From Desmodus rotundus (taxonomy: Eukaryota > Chordata > Mammalia > Chiroptera > Phyllostomidae), in assembly GCF_022682495.2 (NCBI RefSeq), contig NC_071392.1, forward strand, positions 136,224,818 to 136,288,817: 64,000 nucleotides of DNA. Reading direction: 5' to 3'. Positions 11,042 through 22,945 of the stretch are shown in pieces. Position numbers and translations under genes: made by a program. How positions within the stretch are numbered: position 1 is the first letter of the stretch; the number at the start of each line of letters is the position of its first letter. The notes under the pieces were generated by a model. It did no database searches, was not told the origin of the DNA, and saw nothing but the letters and a program-made list of their open reading frames with translations.

Positions 11042-13070
11042 AGGTACTTCTGGCGGAGGAAGATGTTGGCCAGATAGGTGGGAGTGGAGTTCACTTCCCC
11101 TCAGCACCAATGAAACGCCTAGCTGATCTGAGGAACACAGCAAACAGCCAACAATATTCCAGCATATATGAAGATCAGAGACCAAAAATCGTAGAAGACA
11201 TTGAAAAATCAGATGGTAAGAAGAATGCTTAAGGACAATAAGGTCCCTGGGACCAACGTGGAGACCAGGGCGGCCAAAGCTCCTGGCCAGGACCACAGGC
11301 TCTACTGCAAGATTCTTGGGAGAGAGCCAGGGTGGGCTGTGTGAGAGGCCAGGTGCTTGTTTGGACCGGGGGGCTTGAATAGGAGGAATTTCTCAAAAAG
11401 AAGAAGAGAAAGTAGAGGCACTCAGCGGCTGTTTAAAGAATTCTCTGCAGCAGCTGTGGCCCCTTGTGCCCCCACTCCCTCAGCCCCAGCACACACCTGA
11501 AGCCCAGGTCCGTGTGCACCTAGATCAGCGGCCACGCTTCCTGGACGCACAGGCCCAAAACCCCTTGGTAGGTGGGTACCCTGATCAGCGTCCTGGGTGC
11601 CCACAACTGAGCCCTGGGTGGGTAAGCACCCTGATCAGCAGCCCAACTGCCCAGGAGCACACGCCCAAAGCCCCCGGTTGGTGGACACCCCCATCAGTGG
11701 CCTGGGCGCCCATTCCTGAAGCCCCAGGTAGATGACCACCCCGATCAATGGCCTGGGTGCCTGCAAGTGCCCATGCCTGAAGTACCAGGAACTGAACACC
11801 CCCCACCTAGCCCCTATGCACAGAGCCCTGCTGGGCCTACTCACTTTCTAGGAGGAAGGCAGAACACCCAGCAGAGGGGTGCTCCAGGGATAGGGGAGAC
11901 TGCAGTCCATGGAAACACTTGACTCAGTAGTGGGCTGAACTACCCTGAAGGAGCACCCAGAGCCCCTAGCATCTAGGACAGCAAAGAGCAAGAAGGTGGA
12001 GTGTGAGTTGCCCCTAAATGGAGCACCTCAAGGACAGCACAACTGGTGGACTAAAGGCCTGGGGGAAGCAGAAGGACCCTGAGGAACTGGACTGGAGGCT
12101 GCACAACAGCAAAGACTGTGGCTCAGGAAGGGGGAAAAGTGAAACTAATCCATCCACGCACCCCCGTCCCGTTTCACAGACAGGAAGACCAGCAGAACTG
12201 CCCTGACCAGTTTAAAGCCAGCAGAAGACTCTTTTTTATTCCTTCTTCCTTCCTTCCTTTACTTTTTTATTCCATCTTCCTGCCTTGTTTTATTTATTTT
12301 TTGTTTTAATTTTTGTTAAAATTCCTTCTTTTCTTTCCTCCAATCTTCTTTTATTCCTTCTTCCCTCCTTCCTTCCTTTCCTTTTCCCTTCCTTCCCTTT
12401 TTCTTTTTCTTTTTTGCTTTTCTCACAGGTGAGACAATAAAACCTGGAGCTCTGAAAAGACCAGAGTTAGACCCAAACAGGGGCCATCCTAATAACCAAG
12501 ACAGTGAGACAAATTTTACTTTGCAACTCCAGAGAACTTGCAAGGTGGGAGCGGTGAACACCAGTACACCTACTGGAAGAGGAAACCCACCAACAAAGGA
12601 ACCACCAACAGATAACAACAGAAGAAGGTGAAGGAGGGAGTGGAAGCAACACTAATTTCAATCCAGGACTGATCTGGACAGACAACTAAATAGTGGAGAA
12701 ATTACTCAGAACAAACAACTGAACAAGAGTGAGGGAGAAGCCTCAAAACCTTGTAAACACAGAAGAATCAGCTTCAACACAACCTGTCCACATCTGCACA
12801 ACAGAATACAAGATGTGGTGCATGGAGTGACTCTCAATTAACCAGCTCCAGGGAAGGACCTTTCAAAGAAAGACCCAACAACAATCAAAACCCAAAGACA
12901 TACAGAGAGCCAACATAAACGACAGCCCAAGACCAGCAAGCTCAGAGATTAAGGAGACGACACCACTGAATCCCACTGGCATCCCACCAGAGAAGTTCAT
13001 ACCATAAACCCAGGAAGTCAGAAAAGGTCAATTTAAGAAGCAGAGGCTAACAAGAAGAGTCTCACAAACA
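11042..13070 (+). promoter_or_regulatory. L1 5' UTR (compact type), promoter region
   Basis: Starts with 'CTTCTGGCGGAGGAAGATG' and 'AGATAGGTGGGAGTGGAGTT', then a GC-rich tandem repeat (11500-11790), a T/C-rich tract (12230-12420), and the segment leading to the ORF1 start at 13071. L1 5' UTRs carry an internal RNA polymerase II promoter; function here is inferred from position only. It is collinear with the 5' UTR at 56272-58071. It lacks the ~0.7-kb A-tailed module found in the minus-strand L1. Confidence 0.85.
11500..11790 (+). repeat. Tandem ~50/60-bp repeat in the L1 5' UTR
   Basis: A GATCAGC/GATCAATGGCC core recurs at about 11523, 11583, 11633, 11692 and 11743, with spacings of 60, 50, 59 and 51 bases. 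Each unit also carries 'CCTGGGTGCCC'- or 'GCCCAAAGC'-like text. The homologous region of the L1 at 56272 has about four units. Confidence 0.75.
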
Positions 13071-13680
13071 ATGGGAAGACAAAGAAACTATCCACAAATG
13101 AAAGGAAAGGAGGACACTTCTGAAAGAATGCTAAATGAAATAGAGGCAAGTCAACTATCAGATACTGAGTTCAAAGCAATGGTTATCAGGAAGCTCACTG
13201 AGCTCATAGAGAATTACCAGAAACTACAAGGAAACTACAGTGAACTCACAGCAAACTATATCAACATGAAAAAGGAAATAGAAACTACCAACAAGGGCCA
13301 AGAGGAAATGAAATACAATTTCTGAACTGAAGAACACAGTAGAAGGAATCAAAAACAGACTTGATGAAGCAGAGGATCGGATCAGCAAGTGGGAGGACAA
13401 AGTAGAAAAAAATACCCATAAAAAGCAAGAAAAGGAAAAGGGGCTCAGAAAGAATGAAGGAGTATTAAGGGAAATGCAGGACAACATGAAATGTAATAAT
13501 ATCCGTATAATAGGGATACCAGAAAGAGAAGAAGAGGAGCAAGGGATACAAAACCTGTTTGAAAAGATAATGATGGAAAATTTCCCTAATCTGATGAGAG
13601 AAAAAGTCACCCAAATCCAGGAAACACAGAGAGTCCCAAGCAGAGTAACCCAAAGAGGCCCACTGCAAGACACATCATAA
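13071..13680 (+). pseudogene. L1 ORF1 (RNA-binding chaperone), frameshifted and truncated
   Basis: ORF1p is the trimeric coiled-coil RNA-binding protein of the L1 particle. The start MGRQRNYPQMKGKEDTSERM matches the other ORF1 starts here (18797 minus, 55049 minus, 58072 plus). It runs 84 codons to a one-base loss near 13310, then continues in another frame through a coiled-coil stretch (NTVEGIKNRLDEAEDRISKW) into the RRM-like part (NNIRIIGIPEREEEEQGIQN, then ENFPNLMREKVTQIQETQRV). A second frame change near 13640 ends it. The C-terminal domain and all of ORF2 are missing because a minus-strand L1 starts at about 13716. Confidence 0.9.
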
Positions 13681-13974
13681 TTAAAATGGCAAAATTCCAA
13701 GACAAAGAGAGGATTTTTTAAATATTTTATTTGTTTATTGTTATTCAGTATCAGTTGTCTGCATTTTCCCCTATCCCTCCACCCCACCCCAGCCGAACCC
13801 ACCTTCCTCACCTGCCTCCAACTACCCCCTTGATTTTCTCCATGTGTCCTTTATAGTAGTTGCTATAAACACCTCTCCCCATTATCTCCTCCCCACTCCC
13901 CTATGGCTACTGTTAGATTATTCTTAACTTCAATGTCTCTGGTTATAATTTCATTTGCTTTTTTATTTTGTTGA

Positions 13975-16900
13975 TTATGTTCCAGTTAAAGGTGAGATCA
14001 TATGGTATTTGTCCCTCACCACCTGGCTTATTTCACTTACCATAATGCTCTCCAGTTCCATCCATGCTGCTGCAATGGGTCGAAGCTCCTTCTTCCTCTC
14101 TGCTGCGTAGAATAACATTCTATAAATGTACCATAGTTTTGGGATGCACTCATTTGCTGATGGGCACTTAGGTTGCTTCCAGTACTTGGCTATTGTAAAT
14201 TGTGCTGCTATGAACATTGGGGTGCATAGGTTCTTTTGGATTGGTGTTTCAGGGTTCTTAGGGTATAATCCTAGCAGTGGAATTGCTGGGTCAAAGGGCA
14301 GTTCCATTTTTAGTTTTCTGAGGAAATTCCATACTGTTTTCCACAGTGGCCTCACCAGTCTGCATTCCCACCAACAATGGACTAGGGTTCCCTTTTCTCC
14401 GCACCTTTTCCAACATTTGTTTGTTGGTTTATTTATGTTGGCCACTCTGACTGGAGTGAGATGGTACCTCATTGTGGTTTTAATTTGAATCTCTCTGATG
14501 GCTAGTGATGCTGAGCATCTTTTCATATGTCTCTGGGCCCTCTGTATGTCTTCCTTGGAGAAGTGTCTGTTCAAGTCCTTCACCCATTTTTTAATTGGGT
14601 TGTTTGTCTTCCTGGAGTGGAGTCATGTGAGTTCTTTATATATTTTGGAGATCAGACCCTTGTCTGAGGTATCATTGGCAAATATGTTTTCCCATAGTGT
14701 TGATTCTCCTTTCATGTTAATGCTGTTTTATTTAGCCATGCAGAAGCTTTTTATTTTGATGAAGTCCCATTTGTTTACTTTTCCCTTATTTCCCTTGCTT
14801 TAGGGGACATGTCTGTGATGATGTTGCTGCATGGAGTGTCTGAGATTTTCCTGCCTATGTTTTCCTCTAGGACTTTTATGGTGCTATGACTTATATTTAA
14901 GTCTTTTATCCACCTGGAATTTATATTTGTGTATGGCGTAAGTTGGTGATAGAGTTTCATTTTTTTGCATATAGCTGTCCAGATCTCTCAACACCATTTG
15001 CTGAAGAGGCTATTTTCACTCCATTTTATGCTCCTGCCTCCTTTGTCAAATATTAATTGTACGGACTTGGGATTATTTCTGGACTCTATCCTGTTGCATT
15101 GATCTATGTGTCTGTTCTTATACCAGTATCAGGCTGTTCTGATTACTGTGGACTTGTAATATAGCTTGATGTTAGGTATTGTGATACCTCCTGCTTTGTT
15201 CTTCTTTCTCAAAACTGCTGCAGCTATTTGGGGTCATTTATGCTTCCATATAAACTTCTGAACTGTTTGTTCTATACCTATTAAATATGACATTGGTATT
15301 TTAATAAGGATTTCATTGAATCTATAAATCACTTTGGGTAGTATGGCCATTTTAATGATGTTAATTCTTCCAATCCATGAGCATGGTACATGCTTCCATT
15401 TGTTTGCATCTTCCTTAATTTTTTTCATCAGTGTTGTATAGTTTTCTGAGTACATGCCTTTAACCTCCTTGGTTAGGTTTATTCCTAGATACTTTATTTT
15501 TCTTGTTGTTATATCAAATGGGATTTATTTTTCCTGATTTCTGTTTCTGATGTTGCATTATTGCTGTACAAGAATGCCTTTGATTTGTGGGTATTGACTT
15601 TATATCCCACTGTTTCACCAAATTCATTTATTAGGTGGAGTAGTTTTTAGGTGGAGTCTATAGGATTACTTATGCACACTATCATGTCATCTGCAAACAA
15701 TGAGTTTTGTTTCCTCCTTTCCAATTTGGATGCCTTTTATTGCTTTTTCTTGTCTGTTTGCTGTGACTAGGACTTCCAATACTATATTGAATAGGAGTGG
15801 TGAGAGAGGGCATCCTTATCTTGTTCCTGATCTTAGTGGGAAAGCCCTAAGTTTTGTCCATTGAGTCTGATGTTGGCTGAAGTCTGTCATATATGGCCTT
15901 TATTATGTTGATGAATGCTCCCTCTATTCCCACTTCTCTGACTGTTTTTATCATAAATGGGTGATGTACCTTATCCAATGCTTTTCCACAACTATTGATA
16001 TAATCATCTGATTTTTGTGTTTGCTGTTGTTTATATGATACATTATGCTAATTGATTTTTGAATATTGTACCATCCTTGCATCCCTGGGATGAATCCCAC
16101 TTGATCATGGTGTATGATCTTTCTAATGTATTGCTGGATGCGGTTTGCCAATATTTTGTTGAGAATTTTAGCCTCTATGTTCATCAGGGATATTGTCTTG
16201 AAGCTTTCTTTCTTTTGTATGTCTTTATCTGATTTTGGGTTTAGGATGATGTTGGCTTCATAAAACGAGTTTGGGAGACTTCAATCTTCTTGAATTTTTG
16301 AAATAATCTGTGGAGGATATGGGTTATCTCTCCCTTAAATGTTCTGTGGAATTCTTCTATGAATTCGTGTGGTCCGTGGCTTTTGTGTGTTGGAAGCTTT
16401 TTGATTACTGTTTCAATTTCATCAGGTGTCATTGGTTTGTTCAGGCTTTCTGCTTCTTCTTCTTTGAGTTTTGGAGGCTTATATCTTTCTAGAAATTTGT
16501 CTATTTCATCTAGGTTTTCAATTTTGGGGGCATACAGTTCTTCATAGTAATTTCTTACAATCCTTTGTATTTCTGTAGTATCAATTGTAGTCTCTCTTCT
16601 TTCATTTCTGATTGTGTTTATTTGGGTCCTCTTTCTTTTTTCTTTTTTTTTTTTTTTTTGATGTGCCTGCTTAAGGGCTTGTCTATTTTGTTTATCTTTT
16701 CAAAGAACCAGCTCCTGGATTCATTGATCCTTACAATTGTGCTTTTAGAGTCTATGTCATTTAACTCTGCTCTGATCTTGGTTATTTCCTTCCTTGTACT
16801 TTCTCTAGGTTGTCTTTGTTGTTGTTCCTCGAGTTCTTGTAGGTGTAGGGTTAGGTTGTTTATTTGAAATGTTTCTATTCTTTTTAGGTAGGCCTGTATC

Positions 16901-17810
16901 GCTATGAACTTCCCTCTCAGGACTGCCTTTGTTGTGTCCCATGGGATTTGGATTGTTGTGAGTTCCCTTTATGTGTTTCCAGAAACTTTTTGATTTCTTC
17001 CCTGATCTCATTCTTGGCCCATTCATTGTTTAATAGCATGCTATTTAATTGCATGCTATTTAATCTCCATGAGTTTGAGCGTTTTGGTGTTTTTTCCTTG
17101 AAGTTTGTTTTTACTTTCAGTCCCTTGTGTGAGAGGAAATGCTTGATATGATTTCAATTTTCCTGAACTTGTTGAGGCTTGTTTTCTGTCCTATCATGTG
17201 ATCTATCTTTGAAAATGTTTCATGTGCATTTGAAAAGAATGTGTATTTTGCTTCTTTGGGATGAAAGGCTCTATATATGTCAGTTATGTTCATTTCACCT
17301 AGGGCATTGTTCAATGCCACAATATCTTCCTTGATATTTTGTGTGGAGATCTATCTTTTTTTGACAGTGGTGTGTTAAAATCTCCTACTATATTTGTGTT
17401 GCTGTCAATATCTTTCTTGAAGTCATCCAAGATCTTCTTTATGTATTTGGGTGCTCCTGTGTTGGGTGCATATATATTTATAATGTTTATGTCTTCTTGA
17501 TGGATTCTTCCTTTGAGTTTTATGAAGTGACCTCTGGGTCTGTTTTTATGGCTCTTTTTTAAAGCCTATTTTTCTAATATGAGTATTCCTACACTGGCTT
17601 TTTTTTTTCTTGTCCATTTGCTTGGAATATTTGATTCCAGCCCCTCAATTTCAGTCTGTGGAGGTTTTTTGTTCTGAGGTTGGTCTCCTGTAGGTATCAT
17701 ATGTGTTGGTCATGTTTTCTTATCCATTCGGGTATTCTGTGACTTTTGATTGGGGCATTTAATCCATTTACATTTAAGGTTATAATTGATAGATTGATAT
17801 TCATGCCATT
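13975..17810 (-). pseudogene. L1 ORF2 (endonuclease/reverse transcriptase), broken
   Basis: ORF2p nicks target DNA and reverse-transcribes L1 RNA. The endonuclease region (about 17810-17000) is decayed: the end reads ISSISSHTRD, with the SDH-type catalytic motif lost. The linker and RT follow. The catalytic FADD motif is intact at 15686-15697 ([16 protein letters not shown]). A 202-codon open stretch (14583-13975) covers the C-terminal cysteine region ([20 protein letters not shown]) and the conserved end [20 protein letters not shown]. Frameshifts separate the parts. The total span, ~1,280 codons, is the normal ORF2 length. Confidence 0.92.
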
Positions 17811-17859
17811 TTTTCACACCTGTGTTCCTCTCTCTTTCATTGTTTTTTTCCTACTCTCA

Positions 17860-18797
17860 AAGCAAGCCCTTTATCATATCCAGCAGAGCTGGTTTGGGGG
17901 AGGTATATTCTTTGATGCTTCTTTTGTCTGGGAATCTCCTTATTTGGCCTTCCATTTTAATTGAGAGCCTTGCCAGCCTAGTAGTCTTTGTGCAGGCCTC
18001 TGATTTCCATTACTTGGAATATGTTTTGCCATTCCCTTCTGACTTGGAGAGTTTCCATTGAGAAGTCAGCTGCTAGTCTTATCGGGGCTCCATTGTATGT
18101 TACTTCCTGTTTTTCCCTTTCAGCCTTTAAGATTCTATCTTGGTTGGAATTTTGCCATTTTAATTATGATGTGTCTCAAAGTGGTGCTCTTTGGGTTACT
18201 CTTGTTTGAGACTCTCTGTGTTTCCTTGATTTGTGTGTCTTTTTCTCTCATCAAATTAGGGAGTCTTTCCATCATTTCTTTTTCAAACAGTTTTCTATCC
18301 CTTGCTCTTCTGCTTCTCCTTCTGGTATCCATATTATACAAATGTTCTTAGGTTTCATGTTGTCCTTCATTTCTGTAACCGCTCTTCATTCTTTCTGAGC
18401 CTCTTTTCCTTTTCTTGCTCATTCTGAGTGTTTTTTCTCCCTTGTCCTCCATCTCACTGATCCAATCCTCTGCTTCATTGAGGCTGCTTTTGATTCCTTC
18501 TACTGTGTTCTTCAGTTCAGAAATTGTATTCTTCATTTCCTCTTGGCCCTGTTGATAGTTTCTATTTCCTTTTTCATGTTGATATAGTTTGCTGTGAGTT
18601 TATTTTAGTTACCCTATATTTTTTAGTAATTCTCTGTGAGCTCATTAAGCTTCTTGATATCTAATGCTTTGAACTCTATATCTGATAGAGTTGCTATCAG
18701 ATATAGAAGCAAGTTAACTTGCTTCTTTTTCATTTAGTATTCTCTCTGAGACTTCCTCCTTTCCTTTCATTTGGGGATTGTTTCTTTGTCTTCCCAT
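17860..18797 (-). pseudogene. L1 ORF1, broken
   Basis: The start codon complement lies at 18795-18797 in 'CTTCCCATTGTTTGTGAG', the same context as the other ORF1 starts. Recognisable parts are the coiled coil (MKNTISELKNTVEGIKSSLN, 18536-18477), the RRM-like block (EKEMMERLPNLMREKDTQIK, about 18278-18219) and the KMAKFQ stretch. A short internal repeat (TATCAGATATAGA-like, about 18675-18705) and several indels break the frame. The 3' boundary is approximate. Confidence 0.85.
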
Positions 18798-19312
18798 TGT
18801 TTGTGAGACTCTTTGTATTAGCCTCTGGTTCTTAAGTTGATCTCTTCTGACCCCCTGGATTTATGGTGTAAACTTCTGTGTTAGAATACCTGTGAGACTC
18901 AGTGGTACAGTGTCCTTGAGCTCCCGAGCTTACTGATCTTGGGCTGTGGTTTATGTCTTTGATTTTTGGTTGTTGTTGGGTCTTTCTTTGGTGCTTCCTT
19001 CCTTCCAGCTGGTTAACTCAGGGTCACTCTGTCCACCATCTCTTGTTTACTGTTCTGCAGGTGTGGGCAGGTTGTGTTGGAGCTGGTTATTCCGTGTGTA
19101 CAAGGTTTTGAGGATTCTCTCTTGCTCTTGTTCAGTTGTTTGTCCTGAGTAATTTCTCCACTATTTAGTTGTACTTTTAGATAGGACCTAGGTTGAGTTA
19201 GTGTGGCTTCCACTCCCTCCTTCACCTTTTCTGTTGTTATCTATTGATGGTTCCTTTATTGGTGGGTTTCCTTTTCCAGGAGGTATCCTGATGTTCATAG
19301 CTTCCAGCTACT

Positions 19313-20030
19313 CTTTTTTTTTTTTTTTTTTTTTGATCAGTTGGAGGGGGAAGGTGAAATGGTTTAAGACAGCAGGAGTGTATTCTATAATATTTAAAAT
19401 ACCAGACCATGGAGAAGAGATAGGAGATCCTTTGGATATGTATAGTGTTAACTGTGATATTTCACCCAACTAGCCACTTTTTAGAGAGGGTGGAAAGAAG
19501 ATAAGACGTGGTGGTGGGGGAGATTTGTGAACTGGATCCAGAAAGCAATGAGCTTGTGAGAGGTCAGATTATGAGGTAAAGTGAGAGTAAAGGATAGAAA
19601 ATAGGTGTAGTATGTATGAGAATAGAGGTAACCTCAACAGTAATAAAGTTCAGGAAACAGTGAAGTGGGCTAAGATCTGGGAGGGGTGCTGTGTAGTATT
19701 TACAATTGTATGGAACAGTTATTATTTACAATATTAATGGGGCAACCATCATATGACAGAATCTATGTTATCTGAATAACAAGAATAGGAAGTAGAGGAC
19801 CTAGAGTAGTGTGCTATTGGAACACAAGTGAAGTGAAAGACAGTAAATCAACAATACACTATGAAAGAGAGAACAAGGGAAACCAGTCAAAGAATGCAAT
19901 TTAACCAGTCAAGCAAAAAAGACTGAACAGAAAGAATAGAGACACAAAAATACTAATAAAATAAAAGATGTGAGAATAATAAAAAAAATAATTATACAAA
20001 TATACAATAACTTGTAAGTTCTCTGGGGTA
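19313..20030 (-). mobile_element. ~0.7-kb A-tailed module inside the L1 5' UTR
   Basis: In L1 sense orientation this block starts after 'GAGAACTTACAAG' and ends in a run of about 20 A (T-run at 19313-19335). The compact L1 5' UTRs at 12535 and 57540 pass directly from 'GAGAACTTGCAAG' to 'GTGGGAGCGGTGAACACC'. The block therefore looks like an insertion with a poly(A) end. A diverged copy sits at the equivalent place in the L1 at 52285-56270, so it was inherited by a subfamily. Its origin is unknown; I recognise no SINE or gene in it. Confidence 0.7.
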
Positions 20031-21152
20031 GCAAAGTAAAATTTGTCTCACTGTCTTAGTGCTTGGGATGCCCCCTCCTTGGGTCCTACTTTGGTCTTTT
20101 CACAGTTCCAGGTTTTTTTTCTCACTTGTGGGAATTTAAAATAGGAGAGAAAGAAGGAAGGAAGAAGAGATAAAAAGGGAAAGAAAGGAAGAAGGAATAA
20201 AAAAAGAAAAAAGAGAAGAAGAAGTAGTTAAAATTAAAAAAAATAAAAATTTTCTAAAAAAAAAGCTTCTTGCTGGCTTCAAACTGGCCAAGCCAGTTCT
20301 GTTGGTCTTCCTGGCTGCAGCAGGTGGTGGGGAGATTGGTTTTACTTTTCTCCTGTCCTGATCAGCACTCAGCCAGCCTCCAGCAGAGTTCCCCAGCATC
20401 CTCCAGTCTTGCATGTTTGGGTGTGCACTCTACCCTGGTGCTTTGTGTTTGTGAGCACAGGGCATTCCGTACCACCGCAGGGGCACCATGAGGCTGGGTG
20501 GGGAGGAAGCTGGAGCAGCTGCTGCAGGAGAATTCCCCAAACAGTCCTCAAGTGTCTCTTTTTTCACATTTTCTTTTTGAGAAATTCCTCCTGCTCAAGT
20601 CTGATGCTACATACAAGGGCCTGGTCTCTCACACATCCCACCACTCCAACCAGACCGGGGACTATCCGGGTCAGGGCCCATCACAGCCCAAATCTCAATC
20701 TCCCCAGCTGGCATCCACAGTCTCTGTGAGTGTTCACAGCCCCTTTGTGTTTGCCACTTTGTCCATATTCCCCTCTCCGTGACTTCAAGCAACCAGGTCT
20801 CTTAGGTGCTGCTCAAACCTTTTTGGGCAAGTGAAGGAACTATTGACCCAGCTCTCTCCCAAGAACCCTGCAGCAGACCTGGTGGGCACTGGGCCTGGGG
20901 CTGCAGCTGCCCTGGTTCCCATGCTGGTCCCAGGGACCTTATTGTCCTGAAGCACTCTCCTTACCATCTGATTTTTCAATGTCCTCTACAAATTTTGGTC
21001 TCCAATCTTCATATATGCTGGGGTACTATTGGCTGTTTGCTCTGTCCCTCAGTAGATCGGCTAGGTGTTTCACCCATGTGCGGGGGGAAGTGGACTCCAC
21101 TCCCACCTATCTTGCTGCCATCTTCAATTTTTTGGTCTTTTCTATTTCTAAT

Positions 21153-21535
21153 TGTGGGGTAACTCAGGACATGGCCCCTCCATAACCTCAGAGAACAGAT
21201 GGCTGCCTGGCCAGCAGCCATAAGCAATGAGGAAAATAGTCTGTATCTGTATATCCCAGCCCTCTCAAGGCCCCTATATCTCAAGGCTCCTGCATTTATA
21301 ATAAAAGTGTAGAATTTTCACACTCTATTCACTCCCTAAGCTTATAAAGAGAACAAGTTTAGAGGTAGGGTGTGGTATTTCCTGCACAAATCTGCTGCCA
21401 TTGGTGCACTCCCCTGCAATGTGAGTAATAAATGGCATGTCCACAGCATGTCCACGTCTGCTGGTCCTCTGGGTGGTCTTTTTCAAATATCACAAACACA
21501 AGTACAACTTCCCAGTTTGGTGCTCTTGCATTACA
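21153..21535 (+). mobile_element. Putative ERV solo LTR, ~383 bp
   Basis: Begins TGTGGGGTAACTC and ends GCATTACA (TG...CA). Flanks CTAAT (21148-21152) and CTAAC (21536-21540) may be a decayed TSD. TATAAAG lies at 21344, and AATAAA near 21428 is followed by a T-rich region, in LTR order. No internal retroviral sequence is present. The family is not identified. Confidence 0.5.
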
Positions 21536-21540
21536 CTAAC

Positions 21541-22005
21541 ATTCTTGGACTCCATGAAGCTAAAGTGCTGTTAATCATAGGGTGACACAAGGGGTAAAAA
21601 CACAGGGCTCCTCAAAGGAGAAGCATATCCCTACCCAAAATAATAAAAGTAGTTCTGTGAACAGAAGTTTGTGTTTAGCAGTTTCCAAAGCAGCTTTGAC
21701 CAACTAATATGTTCAGGAAAGTCCTTCTGTTCTCTTAGCCCCTTTCTGTTCTTGCAAAGCCTTCACTTCCAGAGTTCCCATCACACTTACATAGGATATT
21801 GCCCATGCTATATGCCTTTGAACATCCAGCCTCAGCACTTGCTACACTTGCAGCATTTCAAATTGCTGAGTTAACACAGCTACATTCTCCAATGCCTTCT
21901 CCTTCCTCACAGGTGGCTCAATTCTAGTCCTACTCTCTTTCCAATACTGTACGTTTTGGGAAACCTCAAGGGTAATTTTTCTGATGGGTAAAACACTGTT
22001 GGGTT
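21541..22005. other. Unassigned DNA
   Basis: No gene or named repeat is visible. Short C/T-rich ORFs are the only coding-like signal. Confidence 0.4.
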
Positions 22006-22232
22006 TTTTAAATGATTTTATTTATTTTTAGGGACAGTGGAAGGGAGGGAGAAAAAAAAGGAGAGAAATATCCATGTGAGAGAGAAACATGGATCTTTTG
22101 CCTCTCACACATGCCCTAGCCAAGGATCAGGTCTGCAACCCAGTGACCTGGTCTGTGCCCTGACCAGGAATTGAACCAGTGACCTTTTGCTTTCCTGGAT
22201 TATGCTCAATCATCTGAGCCATGCTAGTAAGA
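22006..22232 (-). repeat. VES-type bat SINE (older copy)
   Basis: The reverse complement shows a tRNA-like head (GCATGGCTCAGATGATTGAG as box A, GGTCACTGGTTCAATTCC as box B). Next come 'GGTTGCAGACCTGATC', a duplicated 'CATGGAT'-type segment and an A-rich end with AATAAA. The more degraded head and tail than the copies at 25895 and 59893 suggest greater age. This family is characteristic of yangochiropteran bats. Confidence 0.85.
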
Positions 22233-22796
22233 GCTGAACCTGGTTGTTAAGCTTGAGTTGTTGCAATTCATGTTTGTTCTTATAGTTCTGGTTGCTCAAC
22301 ACTGACCACATTTTGTGGTTGCACACAGGCCTTTAAGTTAAATAAGTAGGAGAAATTATAAACCAGGGGGTCTTTACTTTTTAGGCTGCTAAGATAGTTA
22401 TGGGCATATGTATAGAGCTGGGGCTTTAATTGCCTAAAAGTCTCCTGTTATTTTACTTAATTTTGATTCTTGATCTGTTGTGCTTAACAAACTTTCATAT
22501 CTTCTCATATTTTGGGTTCTCATAAAAATGAATTTAAATGCAAGTTGCTTATGCTCTTTATTTACATTTTGTCTAAATACTATTTAACTTTTGTTGTTGA
22601 AATATCCTTTAGAATTAATTAAAGAAAACAATTAAAGCACATTATTTTACTTTTCCAATATGCACTGAGATAAGTGACAGGTACAAGAACAGAATGAGCA
22701 TTCAACTTGTATTGTACGTCCTCCAACAGGGGTGTGGAGGGCCAAGGACTGCAACAAAAGGAGGAGAAAAGAAGGTGCTACAGACCCACCTAGGTG
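22233..22796. other. Unassigned AT-rich DNA
   Basis: Nothing recognisable. No ORF above about 60 codons carries a domain signature. Confidence 0.4.
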
Positions 22797-22945
22797 CTCA
22801 AAGTGTGGTCCTGGATCAGCCTCACTAGCCTCACCTTAGATCTTGTTAAAATGCAGAAGCCCTGCCCCAGACCAGACTTCAGAGCCTGAGATCCTGCTTT
22901 TTGAAAGTTCCCTGATAATTCATATGCATATTGTGGTCCTTACAT
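22797..22945 (+). mobile_element. MER5-type hAT/Charlie DNA transposon remnant
   Basis: The order 'AAAGTGTGGTCCTGGATCAG', 'TTGTTAAAATGCAGAAGCCC', 'CCCCAGACCAGACTT', 'CCCTGATAATTCATATGCA' fits the short non-autonomous MER5 family. It is non-coding and ancient. Confidence 0.75.

Larger units (their letters stand above)
13716..21128 (-). mobile_element. Near full-length L1 retrotransposon, degenerate
   Basis: Read on the minus strand: 5' UTR from about 21128 to 18798, ORF1 from 18797, ORF2 from about 17810 to 13975, 3' UTR and A tail to 13716. The length of ~7.4 kb fits a mammalian L1 with a long 5' UTR. The 5' end (reverse complement 'GAAGATGGCAGCAAGATAGG') matches the L1 start at 56272. The left flank is ORF1 of another L1 (+), but that ORF1 does not resume to the right of 21128, so no TSD is visible and a flanking deletion is likely. 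Frameshifts and stops occur in both ORFs, so it cannot move on its own. Confidence 0.93.

Noticed and set aside
11466..11844. Proline-rich ORFs on both strands near 11.5 kb
   Set aside because: They lie in the GC-rich tandem repeat of an L1 5' UTR.
12960..13070. Possible host promoter before the ORF at 13071
   Set aside because: The ORF is L1 ORF1 and the upstream DNA is L1 5' UTR.
14126..14488. Long ORFs antisense to L1 ORF2, also at 62051-62701
   Set aside because: They mirror the conserved ORF2 C-terminus on the opposite strand and recur in every L1 copy; no independent signature.
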